Positions 6,973 through 13,589 of a DNA stretch of 14,399 bases are shown one piece after another (the stretch's first letter is position 1; each line of letters begins with the position of its first letter). The notes under the pieces were generated by a model. It was not told the origin of the DNA and did not search any database. It saw nothing but the letters and a program-made list of their open reading frames with translations. Position numbers and translations under genes: made by a program. This DNA is from Pseudomonadota bacterium (GTDB lineage Bacteria > Pseudomonadota > Gammaproteobacteria > Burkholderiales > Burkholderiaceae_D), in NCBI GenBank assembly GCA_023422955.1, contig JAFAGG010000111.1:1-14399 (forward strand), given 5' to 3'.

Positions 6973-8166
6973 TTACTTCGCGCCGCTCATATCGTCCTGG
7001 CCAAGCGTGGGCACGATGCGCTTCTGATAAAGCGCAGCCACCAGATCGGATTGCGTGACGATGCCGGCCAGCCGGTTTTCGTCATCGACAATCGGCAAGT
7101 GATGGAAACCGCCATCGGACAACACCGGCACCAGTTCGACGATATGCGCGGTGGCCTTGGCGGTCTTGACGGGCGTACTCATCAGTTGCCCGACCACCTC
7201 GGCCTTTTCCCAGCCGGGCCTGAAGCTGCGTCTCAGGAAATTGCGGAATCGTACGCCGAAATTTTCCAGTTCTTCCAGGCCTGCAAATTTCATGAAGTCG
7301 GCTTGCGTCACGATGCCGATCACATGGCGGCTCGCATCAACGACAGGCAAAGCCTTGATGCTATGACGGCGCATCAGGGTCCAGGCCTCTTCCAGAGGCG
7401 TATCGTATTCTGCAGTAATCACATCGCGCGACATGATGTCGGCACAGGTCACCTCGCCGGTGCGGCGCTTGTATGCCTGCTGCTCCGCCTGCATCATCAA
7501 GGTGTTCAGCTCGTCGCGGCTGATGTCGACCACCTGGTTGTACTCGCGCAGCACCGTGCTCAGATCTTCCGGCGTGACGCCGATTCGGTCGCTGGGCGGC
7601 ACGTCCGCCGTGCCTTGCGGTCGCGTCACCGGCTGAGGAACATGCGGATAATGACGGCGTACCGCATTGTTGTACACGATGGCGACCAGCACCATGACGA
7701 TGCAGTTGAGCAGAACCGGCGACAACACGTAAGAAAAGCCTTGCTGATGGATGGCGACATCGCCCAGCACCGCTGTCAATGCAGCCGCTCCGCCGGGAGG
7801 ATGCAGGCAGCGCAGCAGGAACATCGCGCCTATCGCCCCTGATACACCCACCGCAGCGGCAACTGCCGGATCATCGAGCAGCTTGCCTGCCAACACGCCG
7901 ACTGCGGCAGAAACAACGTTACCGCCGATGACAGCCCAGGGCTGCGCCATGGGACTGGAAGGAACCGCATACAGCAAGACGGCCGATGCACCCATGGGAG
8001 CGATCAGGAATGGCAGGGTTCGGGACGGTCCCAGCAACAGGTAGGAAATCAGGCCGGTGATCAGGATGCCGATTAGCGCTCCCACGCAAGTGCGAACGCG
8101 TTCATACCGGTCTACCAGAAATGCTTCAGGCAAAAGTCCATGCAGCCACTGTACTGTCTTCATCAT
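6973..8166 (-). CDS. HPP family membrane protein with two CBS domains
   Basis: A 397-residue protein with an N-terminal HPP membrane domain (about residues 20-170, roughly four to five hydrophobic helices) carrying the name-giving motif LHPPGGAAALTAVLGD (His122-Pro-Pro). A charged linker follows. Two CBS repeats come next: residues 243-295 (DIMSRDVITAE to GIVTQADFMKF) and 325-381 (VGQLMSTPVKTAK to GIVTQSDLVAALY). HPP proteins have been implicated in nitrite transport in cyanobacteria and plastids. CBS pairs usually bind adenine nucleotides and gate the attached domain, so this may be a nucleotide-regulated transporter, but the substrate is unknown. ATG 8166 is followed by a second ATG; either may be used, and the Shine-Dalgarno is weak. 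It begins 48 bases after the rubredoxin-reductase-like gene, on the same strand. Confidence 0.88.
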   Translation of the reverse strand: MMKTVQWLHGLLPEAFLVDRYERVRTCVGALIGILITGLISYLLLGPSRTLPFLIAPMGASAVLLYAVPSSPMAQPWAVIGGNVVSAAVGVLAGKLLDDPAVAAAVGVSGAIGAMFLLRCLHPPGGAAALTAVLGDVAIHQQGFSYVLSPVLLNCIVMVLVAIVYNNAVRRHYPHVPQPVTRPQGTADVPPSDRIGVTPEDLSTVLREYNQVVDISRDELNTLMMQAEQQAYKRRTGEVTCADIMSRDVITAEYDTPLEEAWTLMRRHSIKALPVVDASRHVIGIVTQADFMKFAGLEELENFGVRFRNFLRRSFRPGWEKAEVVGQLMSTPVKTAKATAHIVELVPVLSDGGFHHLPIVDDENRLAGIVTQSDLVAALYQKRIVPTLGQDDMSGAK

Positions 8167-8214
8167 CTTTAAAAATTAGCGCGGAAAAGAGCGTTGTGAT
8201 TGTTCTACCGAGGG

Positions 8215-9402
8215 CTAAGCCGAAGCAAGAGGATTCCCCAGCTCCGCCAGCAGCTTTTGCCGGGTCGCCATATCATGCGGCGCCACGCCAAAACCCTGCA
8301 CCTGATTGTTTTCATCGACAAAACGGCAAATGATACGCGCCGCATCCTGCTCTTCCACCCAGCGTCCTTTGTCCTTCATGCCTATCGGCGGCGGCACCAC
8401 GGCAATCGGCAAGGCCGGCGTCTTGATCATGACAGGAACAGGTTTCAGGTCGATACGCATCGTATCGCCGCTCAGCGTGCTGGCGATTGCCCGCGCAGCA
8501 TTCATGATGGGCGCAACATAGGGAAGCAAGCGGGAAACCCCGTCATCGCTGCGGTATTCGGCGCAATCACCCAGCGCATAGATATCGGGGTGACTGGTCC
8601 TGCCGGTTTCGTCCACGACGATGCCGCGATTCGTTTCAAGTTGCATTTGCTGCGCCAGCGTCAGGCTGGGGCGCAATCCGACGGCAGACAGCACGATATC
8701 GGTGGTAAAGCTGGCGCCATCGGACAAGCTCACCTGGATGCGATCGCCGCTTTCATCGATGCTTTGAGCGGTAACGCCCAGCCGCATTTCCACCTCCAGG
8801 GCGAGCAGGGCTTCATGCAGGCCTTTTGCAATGGCCGGCGGTGTCAGCGCCGCCAGCGGCAAGGCAGAGGGATCGACCAGTGTCACCTTGTGGCCGGTAC
8901 AGGCGAGATCGTTGGCGAATTCGCAACCGATCAGCCCTGCGCCCAGGATGGTGACGGCTTTCTGTTTGTCTTCTGCAAGGGCGTTGAGCTGGTTCCTGAA
9001 AACCGCATAGTCGTCCACATTGTTGACCGACAGCACACGCGCTGCCGCATTGCCTGCCAGCGGCAGGCGGATGGGTTGCGATCCTATGGCCAGCACCAGC
9101 CTGGAAAATTCATGTTCGCCCTGTGCAGTGCGAAGCTTTTTCTGCGCGACATCGATTTCGGTGATCGCGGATTGCGTGATGACTTGCATGTCCATCTGCG
9201 CAGCCATCTGCGCAGCCGTCCTGGTTATCAGCTGCGCGGGCTCCTGCTGGAGCGCCAGCGCATTGGACAGCATGGGCTTGGAATAGAAACCGCCGTCGTC
9301 TGCCGTAATGAGCACGAGCGGTGTGGTCTTGTCGAGCTTTCTAAACTCGCGTGCAAAGGTATAACCTGCCAAACCTGCACCAATGATAATGATGGGCTGC
9401 AT
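8215..9402 (-). CDS. FAD-dependent rubredoxin-NAD(+) reductase-like oxidoreductase
   Basis: A 395-residue flavoprotein disulfide-reductase-fold enzyme. It shows the FAD dinucleotide motif GAGLAG (8-13), a second dinucleotide motif LGAGLIGCEFANDL for NAD(P)H (GxGxxG at 154-159), SAVGLRP at 239-245, and the second FAD contact YALGDCAEY around 276-282. The N-terminal pattern IIIIGAGLAGYTFAREFRKLDK with FYSKPMLSNALA is typical of rubredoxin reductases (AlkT/RubB type), which pass electrons from NADH to rubredoxin. No rubredoxin gene is in the window, so the partner would be elsewhere. ATG 9402 was chosen because GGAAG lies six bases upstream and the FAD motif should begin within the first ten residues. 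An upstream TTG at 9426 would add eight residues. Nitrite or ferredoxin reductase relatives are a less likely alternative. Confidence 0.82.
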   Translation of the reverse strand: MQPIIIIGAGLAGYTFAREFRKLDKTTPLVLITADDGGFYSKPMLSNALALQQEPAQLITRTAAQMAAQMDMQVITQSAITEIDVAQKKLRTAQGEHEFSRLVLAIGSQPIRLPLAGNAAARVLSVNNVDDYAVFRNQLNALAEDKQKAVTILGAGLIGCEFANDLACTGHKVTLVDPSALPLAALTPPAIAKGLHEALLALEVEMRLGVTAQSIDESGDRIQVSLSDGASFTTDIVLSAVGLRPSLTLAQQMQLETNRGIVVDETGRTSHPDIYALGDCAEYRSDDGVSRLLPYVAPIMNAARAIASTLSGDTMRIDLKPVPVMIKTPALPIAVVPPPIGMKDKGRWVEEQDAARIICRFVDENNQVQGFGVAPHDMATRQKLLAELGNPLASA

Positions 9403-9792
9403 AAGGATCTTCCGGAAGTCAGGCAATCATTCTTCTATTAATACGTGCGCGAGATTTCCTGAACATCTCGCCATCGCCTCTGGCCAGCCTATCGATGCCT
9501 CGCACTTTTTCCTGCGGCGGTGCGCAAGACAAGCGCATGGCGCAAAGCATCGATGTTACCAATGAAGTCATGCCGGGGAAATTACCAGCATAGTAAAGCA
9601 TGGCGAATGCGGCATGCTCACTCTCAAGAAACACCGACTTCTTTGATACGGCGTCAACATTATAATATGGATTTTAAATGCATTAATGCACTTCCTGCGC
9701 CCTGACCCGCGTTCGGGACGCTGTACCAGGCACGAGTTTGAACAGTCAGCGAAGACCGCTGGATGCGATATGAATGAAAGAAGAAAGCGGAA
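9403..9792. other. 390-bp intergenic region, no supported gene
   Basis: No open frame here resembles a known family; the longest (71 codons on minus, 9634 to 9419) has no recognisable features. Visible items are an 8-bp inverted repeat ATCGATGC (9491-9498) / GCATCGAT (9547-9554) 48 bases apart, a TATAAT at 9661-9666 in an AT-rich patch, and a 12-bp perfect palindrome TGCATTAATGCA (9679-9690). The promoter of the rubredoxin-reductase-like gene is expected on the minus strand in this stretch, but I could not fix -35 and -10 boxes. It also holds the region downstream of the small membrane protein gene. Confidence 0.5.
9679..9690. promoter_or_regulatory. AT-rich 12-bp perfect palindrome
   Basis: TGCATTAATGCA is a perfect palindrome 12 bases after a TATAAT-like hexamer (9661-9666), between two minus-strand genes. 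It resembles a dimeric-regulator operator more than an RNA hairpin. No partner promoter with a fitting spacer was found (TTGATA at 9643-9648 lies only 12 bases from TATAAT), so this is a pattern only. Confidence 0.25.
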
Positions 9793-10161
9793 TTAACGGA
9801 ACCAAGCCAGCCTGACTTCCATGATGCGCTGTTCTATTGCCTGATGATAGATCTCGGCGGAACGCGCCGCCAGGAACAGCAGGATGCGAGGCGCATTGAT
9901 GCGCACCAGCGGATTGAGCGCCAGCGCCAGCGCCACCATGGACAACCCCACCCAAGTGCTGCCGTAATAACTGAGCAGCAAGCCCAGCGCCAGCAAGGGC
10001 AAAGCGAGATACATGACAAATAGCTTCTGGTGGACGTAACGTTGTGCCAGGAAGGGATGAATGATCAGGCGAAAACGGTCGACGGGCAGGCCGGTCCGGA
10101 AGTCTTCGAAAGAAAACATCGAAGGCACATGATCGTGAGCCAAAACGAATGATTGCTTCAT
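9793..10161 (-). CDS. Hypothetical small membrane protein with two transmembrane helices
   Basis: I do not recognise this 122-residue protein. It starts MKQSFVLAHDHVPSMFSFEDF, followed by an amphipathic region with FRLIIHPFLAQRYVHQK. Two hydrophobic segments separated by a very short turn come next (LFVMYLALPLLALGLLLSYYG, then STWVGLSMVALALALNPLV). The C-terminal tail is basic and helical (APRILLFLAARSAEIYHQAIEQ, ending MEVRLAWFR). Both termini would lie on the same side of the inner membrane, probably the cytoplasm. ATG 10161 is preferred over ATG 10167 because AAGGA (plus 10171-10175) is nine bases upstream of the former and only three from the latter. It is divergent from the trmB unit and separated from the next minus gene by 390 bases. 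It looks like a real gene (coherent hydrophobicity, good ribosome-binding site), but its function is unknown. Confidence 0.65.
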   Translation of the reverse strand: MKQSFVLAHDHVPSMFSFEDFRTGLPVDRFRLIIHPFLAQRYVHQKLFVMYLALPLLALGLLLSYYGSTWVGLSMVALALALNPLVRINAPRILLFLAARSAEIYHQAIEQRIMEVRLAWFR

Positions 10162-10255
10162 TTGCATCCATCCTTAAACCAGTGAGTACAACAAAAAATG
10201 CTTTGCTTTCCGCTTTAACGGTCATTATGCCGCGAGAAGCATCATCGTACCGCAT

Positions 10256-10280
10256 ATTGCCGAATTTAATTGTCGGCAAT
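10256..10280. promoter_or_regulatory. Operator-like dyad upstream of tRNA-like/trmB promoter
   Basis: ATTGCCGA (10256-10263) and TCGGCAAT (10273-10280) are perfect 8-bp inverted repeats separated by nine AT-rich bases, ending 12 bases before the -35 box. The geometry suits a dimeric regulator or an upstream element. It lies between the divergent small membrane protein gene and the trmB unit and could serve either. Confidence 0.45.
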
Positions 10281-10295
10281 TCTCCGGCGGAATTG
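10277..10295. promoter_or_regulatory. Second dyad overlapping the -35 box
   Basis: CAATTC (10277-10282) and GAATTG (10290-10295) form a 6-bp inverted repeat with spacer TCCGGCG. It shares CAAT with the preceding dyad and runs into the TTGAGT -35 hexamer. The two dyads therefore cannot both extrude or be bound fully at once. Operator function is inferred from position only. Confidence 0.35.
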
Positions 10296-10321
10296 AGTTC
10301 ACTTTCAATCCCACGTAAAAT
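10293..10321 (+). promoter_or_regulatory. Sigma70-type promoter for tRNA-like unit and trmB
   Basis: The -35 box TTGAGT (10293-10298) and -10 box TAAAAT (10316-10321) are separated by exactly 17 bases. Transcription would start near 10328, a few bases before the tRNA-like sequence begins at about 10332. This is the best-formed promoter in the window. No second promoter is visible between the tRNA-like sequence and trmB. Confidence 0.6.
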
Positions 10322-10331
10322 CCGTGCCTGC

Positions 10332-10403
10332 ACGGTGGCGGTTCAAGGTAGAACGACAGCTTCCCAAGCATTGGATAAGGGTACGATTCTCTACACCCGT
10401 CCA
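10332..10403 (+). tRNA. Degenerate tRNA-Gly(CCC)-like gene, probable tRNA pseudogene
   Basis: The sequence follows a glycine tRNA with anticodon CCC. The D-arm is GTTC-AAGGTA-GAAC (10341-10354), with a D-loop one base short of the usual AATGGTA. The anticodon loop is TTCCCAA (10361-10367, anticodon CCC at 10363-10365). The T-arm is AAGGG-TACGATT-CTCTA (10378-10394 region), and the end is ACCCG-T-CCA (to 10403). Several stems are damaged. The anticodon stem ACAGC/GCATT keeps only three of five pairs. The acceptor stem pairs only with a bulged C, and the T-loop has A in place of the invariant T55. It has its own promoter and a following terminator-like hairpin. Either it is a decayed tRNA or a tRNA-derived leader element; I doubt that it is a working tRNA. 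Confidence 0.6.
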
Positions 10404-10409
10404 GTTTCG

Positions 10410-10442
10410 ACAGGCGTCTGCAAGAAAGGTGCCTGTTTTCTT
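10410..10442 (+). terminator. Terminator-like hairpin between tRNA-like sequence and trmB
   Basis: ACAGGCGTCT (10410-10419) pairs with AGGTGCCTGT (10427-10436) over ten base pairs including two G-T wobbles, with loop GCAAGAA. It is followed directly by a T-rich tract (TTTTCTTATT from 10436). This is where a tRNA gene's terminator would be. It ends about 20 bases before the trmB start codon, so trmB expression from the upstream promoter would need read-through. Confidence 0.55.
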
Positions 10443-10461
10443 ATTACCGATTGCCAAGTTC

Positions 10462-11181
10462 ATGTCTGACCCATCCCCTCCCTCCCAAGCAGGCAAATCT
10501 TTATTCTATGATCCGAGCGAGCGGCGCATACGCAGTTTCGTCACGCGCGCCGGCCGCCTCTCCACTGCCCAGGCACGCGCGCTGGAACAACTGGCGCCGC
10601 AGTTCTCCCTGCCTTACGAGAAGGCAGCGTTGGACATGGAAAAGACTTTCGGCCGCCGGGCACCGGTGATCCTGGAAATCGGTTTCGGCATGGGCGAAAC
10701 TACGGCCAGGATTGCAGCTGGCATGCCGGACAAGGATTTCATCGGGGTCGAGGTGCATACGCCGGGCGTAGGCAGCCTGCTGAAACTGATAGCGGAAAAC
10801 AGCTTGGGCAATATGCGCATCATTCAACACGATGCGGTGGAAGTAGTCACCCACATGCTGGCGCCGGCTTCGCTGGCCGGCATACACGTCTTTTTCCCGG
10901 ACCCGTGGCACAAGGCCCGCCACCAGAAGCGCCGTCTGATACAGCCGCCCTTCGTTTCACTGCTGGCAACACGCCTGGCGCCCGGCGGCTATCTGCATTG
11001 CGCGACCGACTGGCAGGATTATGCGGAACAGATGCTGCAGGTATTGAGCGATGAACCTGCGTTGCAGAATACCGCCGACGCTTATGCGCCGCGGCCGGAT
11101 TACCGCCCGGTGACCAAATTCGAGAACCGCGGCGTGAAGCTGGGCCACGGTGTATGGGATCTGGTCTTCACAAAACGTTAA
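10462..11181 (+). CDS. trmB: tRNA (guanine-N7-)-methyltransferase TrmB
   Basis: A 239-residue cytoplasmic SAM-dependent enzyme that methylates N7 of G46 in the variable loop of many tRNAs. The family signature is complete: RSFVTRAGRLS near the N-terminus, SAM motif LEIGFGMGE at 71-79, FIGVEVHTPGVGSLL, and the catalytic block FFPDPWHKARHQKRRL at 144-159. The C-terminal YRPVTKFENRGVKLGHGVWDL is also present. Length equals the family norm (about 239 in E. coli). ATG 10462 gives the expected N-terminus; no clear Shine-Dalgarno precedes it. The reading frame is open upstream to 10324, but that part is the tRNA-like sequence and terminator. Its only visible promoter lies upstream of those elements. 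It converges with the GNAT gene, 54 bases away. Confidence 0.93.
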   Translation: MSDPSPPSQAGKSLFYDPSERRIRSFVTRAGRLSTAQARALEQLAPQFSLPYEKAALDMEKTFGRRAPVILEIGFGMGETTARIAAGMPDKDFIGVEVHTPGVGSLLKLIAENSLGNMRIIQHDAVEVVTHMLAPASLAGIHVFFPDPWHKARHQKRRLIQPPFVSLLATRLAPGGYLHCATDWQDYAEQMLQVLSDEPALQNTADAYAPRPDYRPVTKFENRGVKLGHGVWDLVFTKR

Positions 11182-11189
11182 GGCACAAG

Positions 11190-11223
11190 GCCTGTCCTGG
11201 ACAGGCTGCCGCTCCTTGCGGCA
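11190..11223. terminator. Two adjacent hairpins between convergent trmB and GNAT genes
   Basis: GCCTGTC-CTG-GACAGGC (11190-11206) is a perfect 7-bp stem with a 3-base loop. The next bases form TGCCGC-TCCTT-GCGGCA (11207-11223), a perfect 6-bp stem. They fill most of the 54-bp gap between two converging genes, where a two-way transcription barrier is expected. Neither is followed by a T-run on either strand, so intrinsic termination is uncertain. Confidence 0.4.
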
Positions 11224-11235
11224 TAACCCTGCAAC

Positions 11236-11742
11236 TTATTCGTAAGCAGAGAAGGCTTCGTGAAAACTCACGTCGCCCTGCGCAAATCCGCTTCCGAAAG
11301 ATAAGGCCTGAAAGTATTCGGGTGGAACCTCGGGGAGTACCAGACCAGGCACCGCCTTGAAACCAAAACGCCCGTAATAGCCGGGCTCCCCGAGTACTAC
11401 ACACCCGGCAGCACCTTTTCCCCCTATGGCTGCAAGCGCTCTCATTACAAGCTGTGAGCCCAGCCCTTTTCGTTGATACTCCGGGACAACGGCAAGCGGG
11501 CCCAATCCGTACCAATTGGCAGCACCATCGGAAACCCGGACCGGGGAAAGCGCGACATGGCCTACGATTTCCCCGCCCACTTCCGCAACGAGCGAAAGCG
11601 CCAGCGCATTACACTCGCGCAGATATCCGACGATGAATTGTTCCTGATGGTTCGTATGTGGGGCATTGCTGAAGGCGGATTTTATGACCCGGGCGATCTG
11701 CTCGGCATCACTCGGCCTTTCCTCACGGATTTCGCTTTTCAA
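11236..11742 (-). CDS. GNAT family N-acetyltransferase (YhbS-like)
   Basis: A 168-residue acetyl-CoA-dependent acyltransferase. N-terminal strand IREERPSDAEQIARVIKSAF is followed by ALSLVAEVGGEIVGHVALSPV, then the acetyl-CoA motif LGPLAVVPEYQRKGLGSQLV with Q90-R-K-G-L-G95. The YhbS-group signature VLGEPGYYGRFGF lies at 116-128. The substrate is unknown. The start is TTG at 11742, since no ATG suits the family N-terminus. It has a good AGGAAGG ribosome-binding site six bases upstream. The gene lies only 23 bases after the recQ stop on the same strand, so it probably ends a uppP-recQ-GNAT transcript; the rare start codon would keep its expression lower. Functional connection to RecQ is not apparent. 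Confidence 0.8.
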   Translation of the reverse strand: MKSEIREERPSDAEQIARVIKSAFSNAPHTNHQEQFIVGYLRECNALALSLVAEVGGEIVGHVALSPVRVSDGAANWYGLGPLAVVPEYQRKGLGSQLVMRALAAIGGKGAAGCVVLGEPGYYGRFGFKAVPGLVLPEVPPEYFQALSFGSGFAQGDVSFHEAFSAYE

Positions 11743-11765
11743 GGTCCGCCCTTCCTGAAGGATAA

Positions 11766-13589
11766 TTAGGTAATCAATTCAGCCAGTTCGCGTATCAGCA
11801 CGATGATGTCGCGCCCGTAAGTCTCCAGTTTTCTCTCGCCCACGCCCGATATCGTTCTCAACTCGTCCAGCGTGACCGGCTGCGACCGGGCGATTTCACG
11901 CATGGTCGCATCATGAAAAATCACGTAGGCCGGAACATTGTGCAGGCGCGCCGCTTCCGCGCGCCACTGCCTTAGCCGCACGAAGATCACCTGCTCCGGC
12001 CCCGACAACTGGGCATCGTCATCGCGGCGCGGCCGGCCAGCCAGGCGCTTGGCCGGTTTCTGGTAGCGACGCAATTGCACTTCCTGCTCACCGCGCAATA
12101 CCGGCCGTGCCGCTTCCGTCAGGCGCAGCGCGTTGTAGGCCTGCGAATCGATGGTGACCAGGCCCAGCGCAATGGCCTGGCGCAGTACCGCGCGCCACTC
12201 CGCTTCGCTGGTATCCCGACCTATGCCGAAGGTAGTCAGCTTGTCGTGCCGCCACTCCTTCACCTTGTCGGACTCCATGCCACGCAGCACGTCGATCACA
12301 TGACCGGCACCGAAATGCTGGTTGACGCGGTAAATGGTGGATAGCAGTTTTTGCACCGGCACCGTGGCATCAAAAGATACCGGCGGCTGCAAACAGGTAT
12401 CGCAATTACCGCAAGGCTGCGACGCTTGCCCGAAATAGTCCAGCAGATGCACGCGCCGGCAACCTATGGTTTCGCATAAACCGAGCATGGCTTCCAGCTT
12501 GGTGCCCTGCAGGCGCTTGTAATCTTCGCCGGCTTCCGACTCGTCTATCATGCGGCGCTGCTGCACCACGTCCTGCAAGCCATACGTCATCCAGGCATTT
12601 GCCGGTTCACCATCGCGGCCAGCGCGCCCGGTTTCCTGGTAATAGCCTTCCACGCTTTTCGGCAAATCCAGGTGCGCGACAAAACGCACGTCCGGCTTGT
12701 CTATGCCCATGCCGAAAGCGATGGTGGCCACCATCACGATGCCCTCTTCGCGCAGGAAGCGCGCCTGGTTTTTCGTGCGCACCGGCGTTTCCATGCCGGC
12801 GTGATACGGCAGCGCGGCAATGCCGTGTTCATTCAAAAACTCCGCCGTCTCTTCCACTTTCCTGCGCGATAGGCAGTAAACGATGCCGGCATCGCCCGCA
12901 TGTTCCTGCCGGATGAAGTCCAGCAATTGCTGGCGGCCGTTGGCCTTCTCGACGATGTGGTAGCGGATGTTGGGCCGGTCGAAAGAAGACACGAAGTGAC
13001 GCGCCGCTTCCAGTTGCAGCCGCTGTGCGATTTCCGCGCGTGTCTGCGCATCGGCGGTGGCGGTCAGGGCAATGCGCGGAATCTGCGGGAACAACTCGTG
13101 CAATACCGACAGGCGTATGTATTCGGGACGGAAGTCATGCCCCCACTGCGACACGCAATGCGCTTCATCGATGGCGAACAGTGCCAGCTTCGATGCCGCC
13201 AGCAAATCCAGGCAACGGCTGGTGAGCAGGCGTTCCGGTGCGATGTACAGCAAGTCCAGTTCGCCGCTGCGCACCTGGCGCTCTATGCGCAGCGCTTCTT
13301 CGAAGGTCTGCGTGGAATTCAGAAAGGCAGCGCGCACGCCCAGCTCGGCCAAGGCGTCCACCTGGTTCTGCATCAGCGCGATCAGGGGAGAAATGACCAC
13401 GCCCACGCCATCGCGCAGCAAGGCCGGTATCTGGTAACACAGCGACTTGCCGCCGCCGGTGGGCATCAGTACCAGCGCATCGCCGCCGGTGGCGACGACA
13501 TCGATGATCTCGGACTGCGGACCGCGAAACGAGGGATAACCGAAAACCGTTTGCAACAGGTGCAGCGCTGGCGCGCTTGAAGAACTCAT
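11766..13589 (-). CDS. recQ: ATP-dependent DNA helicase RecQ
   Basis: A 607-residue 3'-5' superfamily 2 DNA helicase acting in recombination repair and stalled-fork processing. The helicase core shows Walker A PTGGGKS with Lys48, the DEAH box at 141-144 within AIDEAHCVSQWGHDFRPEY, and motif VI QETGRAGRDG at 318-327. The RecQ zinc module uses Cys377, Cys393, Cys396 and Cys399 (CRR...CGNCDTC). A winged-helix RQC region follows (about 405-515). The C-terminal HRDC domain (about 527-600) contains the helix-hairpin-like TISGVGERKLETYG. Length and order are those of a full bacterial RecQ. ATG 13589 follows the uppP stop with no gap (TAAATG), so translation is probably coupled. A purine-rich GGGTGGG in the uppP end can serve as the ribosome-binding site. 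Confidence 0.95.
   Translation of the reverse strand: MSSSSAPALHLLQTVFGYPSFRGPQSEIIDVVATGGDALVLMPTGGGKSLCYQIPALLRDGVGVVISPLIALMQNQVDALAELGVRAAFLNSTQTFEEALRIERQVRSGELDLLYIAPERLLTSRCLDLLAASKLALFAIDEAHCVSQWGHDFRPEYIRLSVLHELFPQIPRIALTATADAQTRAEIAQRLQLEAARHFVSSFDRPNIRYHIVEKANGRQQLLDFIRQEHAGDAGIVYCLSRRKVEETAEFLNEHGIAALPYHAGMETPVRTKNQARFLREEGIVMVATIAFGMGIDKPDVRFVAHLDLPKSVEGYYQETGRAGRDGEPANAWMTYGLQDVVQQRRMIDESEAGEDYKRLQGTKLEAMLGLCETIGCRRVHLLDYFGQASQPCGNCDTCLQPPVSFDATVPVQKLLSTIYRVNQHFGAGHVIDVLRGMESDKVKEWRHDKLTTFGIGRDTSEAEWRAVLRQAIALGLVTIDSQAYNALRLTEAARPVLRGEQEVQLRRYQKPAKRLAGRPRRDDDAQLSGPEQVIFVRLRQWRAEAARLHNVPAYVIFHDATMREIARSQPVTLDELRTISGVGERKLETYGRDIIVLIRELAELIT

Noticed and set aside
6940..7842. 300-codon open frame on the plus strand
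   Set aside because: Antisense to the HPP-CBS gene. The composition is His/Gln/Arg-rich with no family resemblance.
8200..9441. 413-codon open frame on the plus strand
   Set aside because: It lies antisense to the rubredoxin-reductase-like gene, whose FAD and NAD motifs are clear. The plus product is rich in His, Gln and Arg with no domain, typical of a mirror frame in GC-rich DNA.
9419..9634. 71-codon minus-strand frame just upstream of the rubredoxin reductase gene
   Set aside because: No recognisable features, no clear ribosome-binding site and no similarity I can name. Left as part of the intergenic region.
9643..9666. TTGATA and TATAAT as a plus-strand promoter
   Set aside because: The spacer is only 12 bases and no plus-strand gene follows; it may be chance AT-richness.
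10332..10403. Prophage or island attachment site in the tRNA-like sequence
   Set aside because: tRNA 3' ends are common integration sites, but there is no integrase, no direct repeat of the 3' end and no foreign-looking DNA in the window.
10324..10461. 46-codon N-terminal extension of TrmB
   Set aside because: The extension translates the tRNA-like sequence and the terminator hairpin, and TrmB from ATG 10462 already has full family length.
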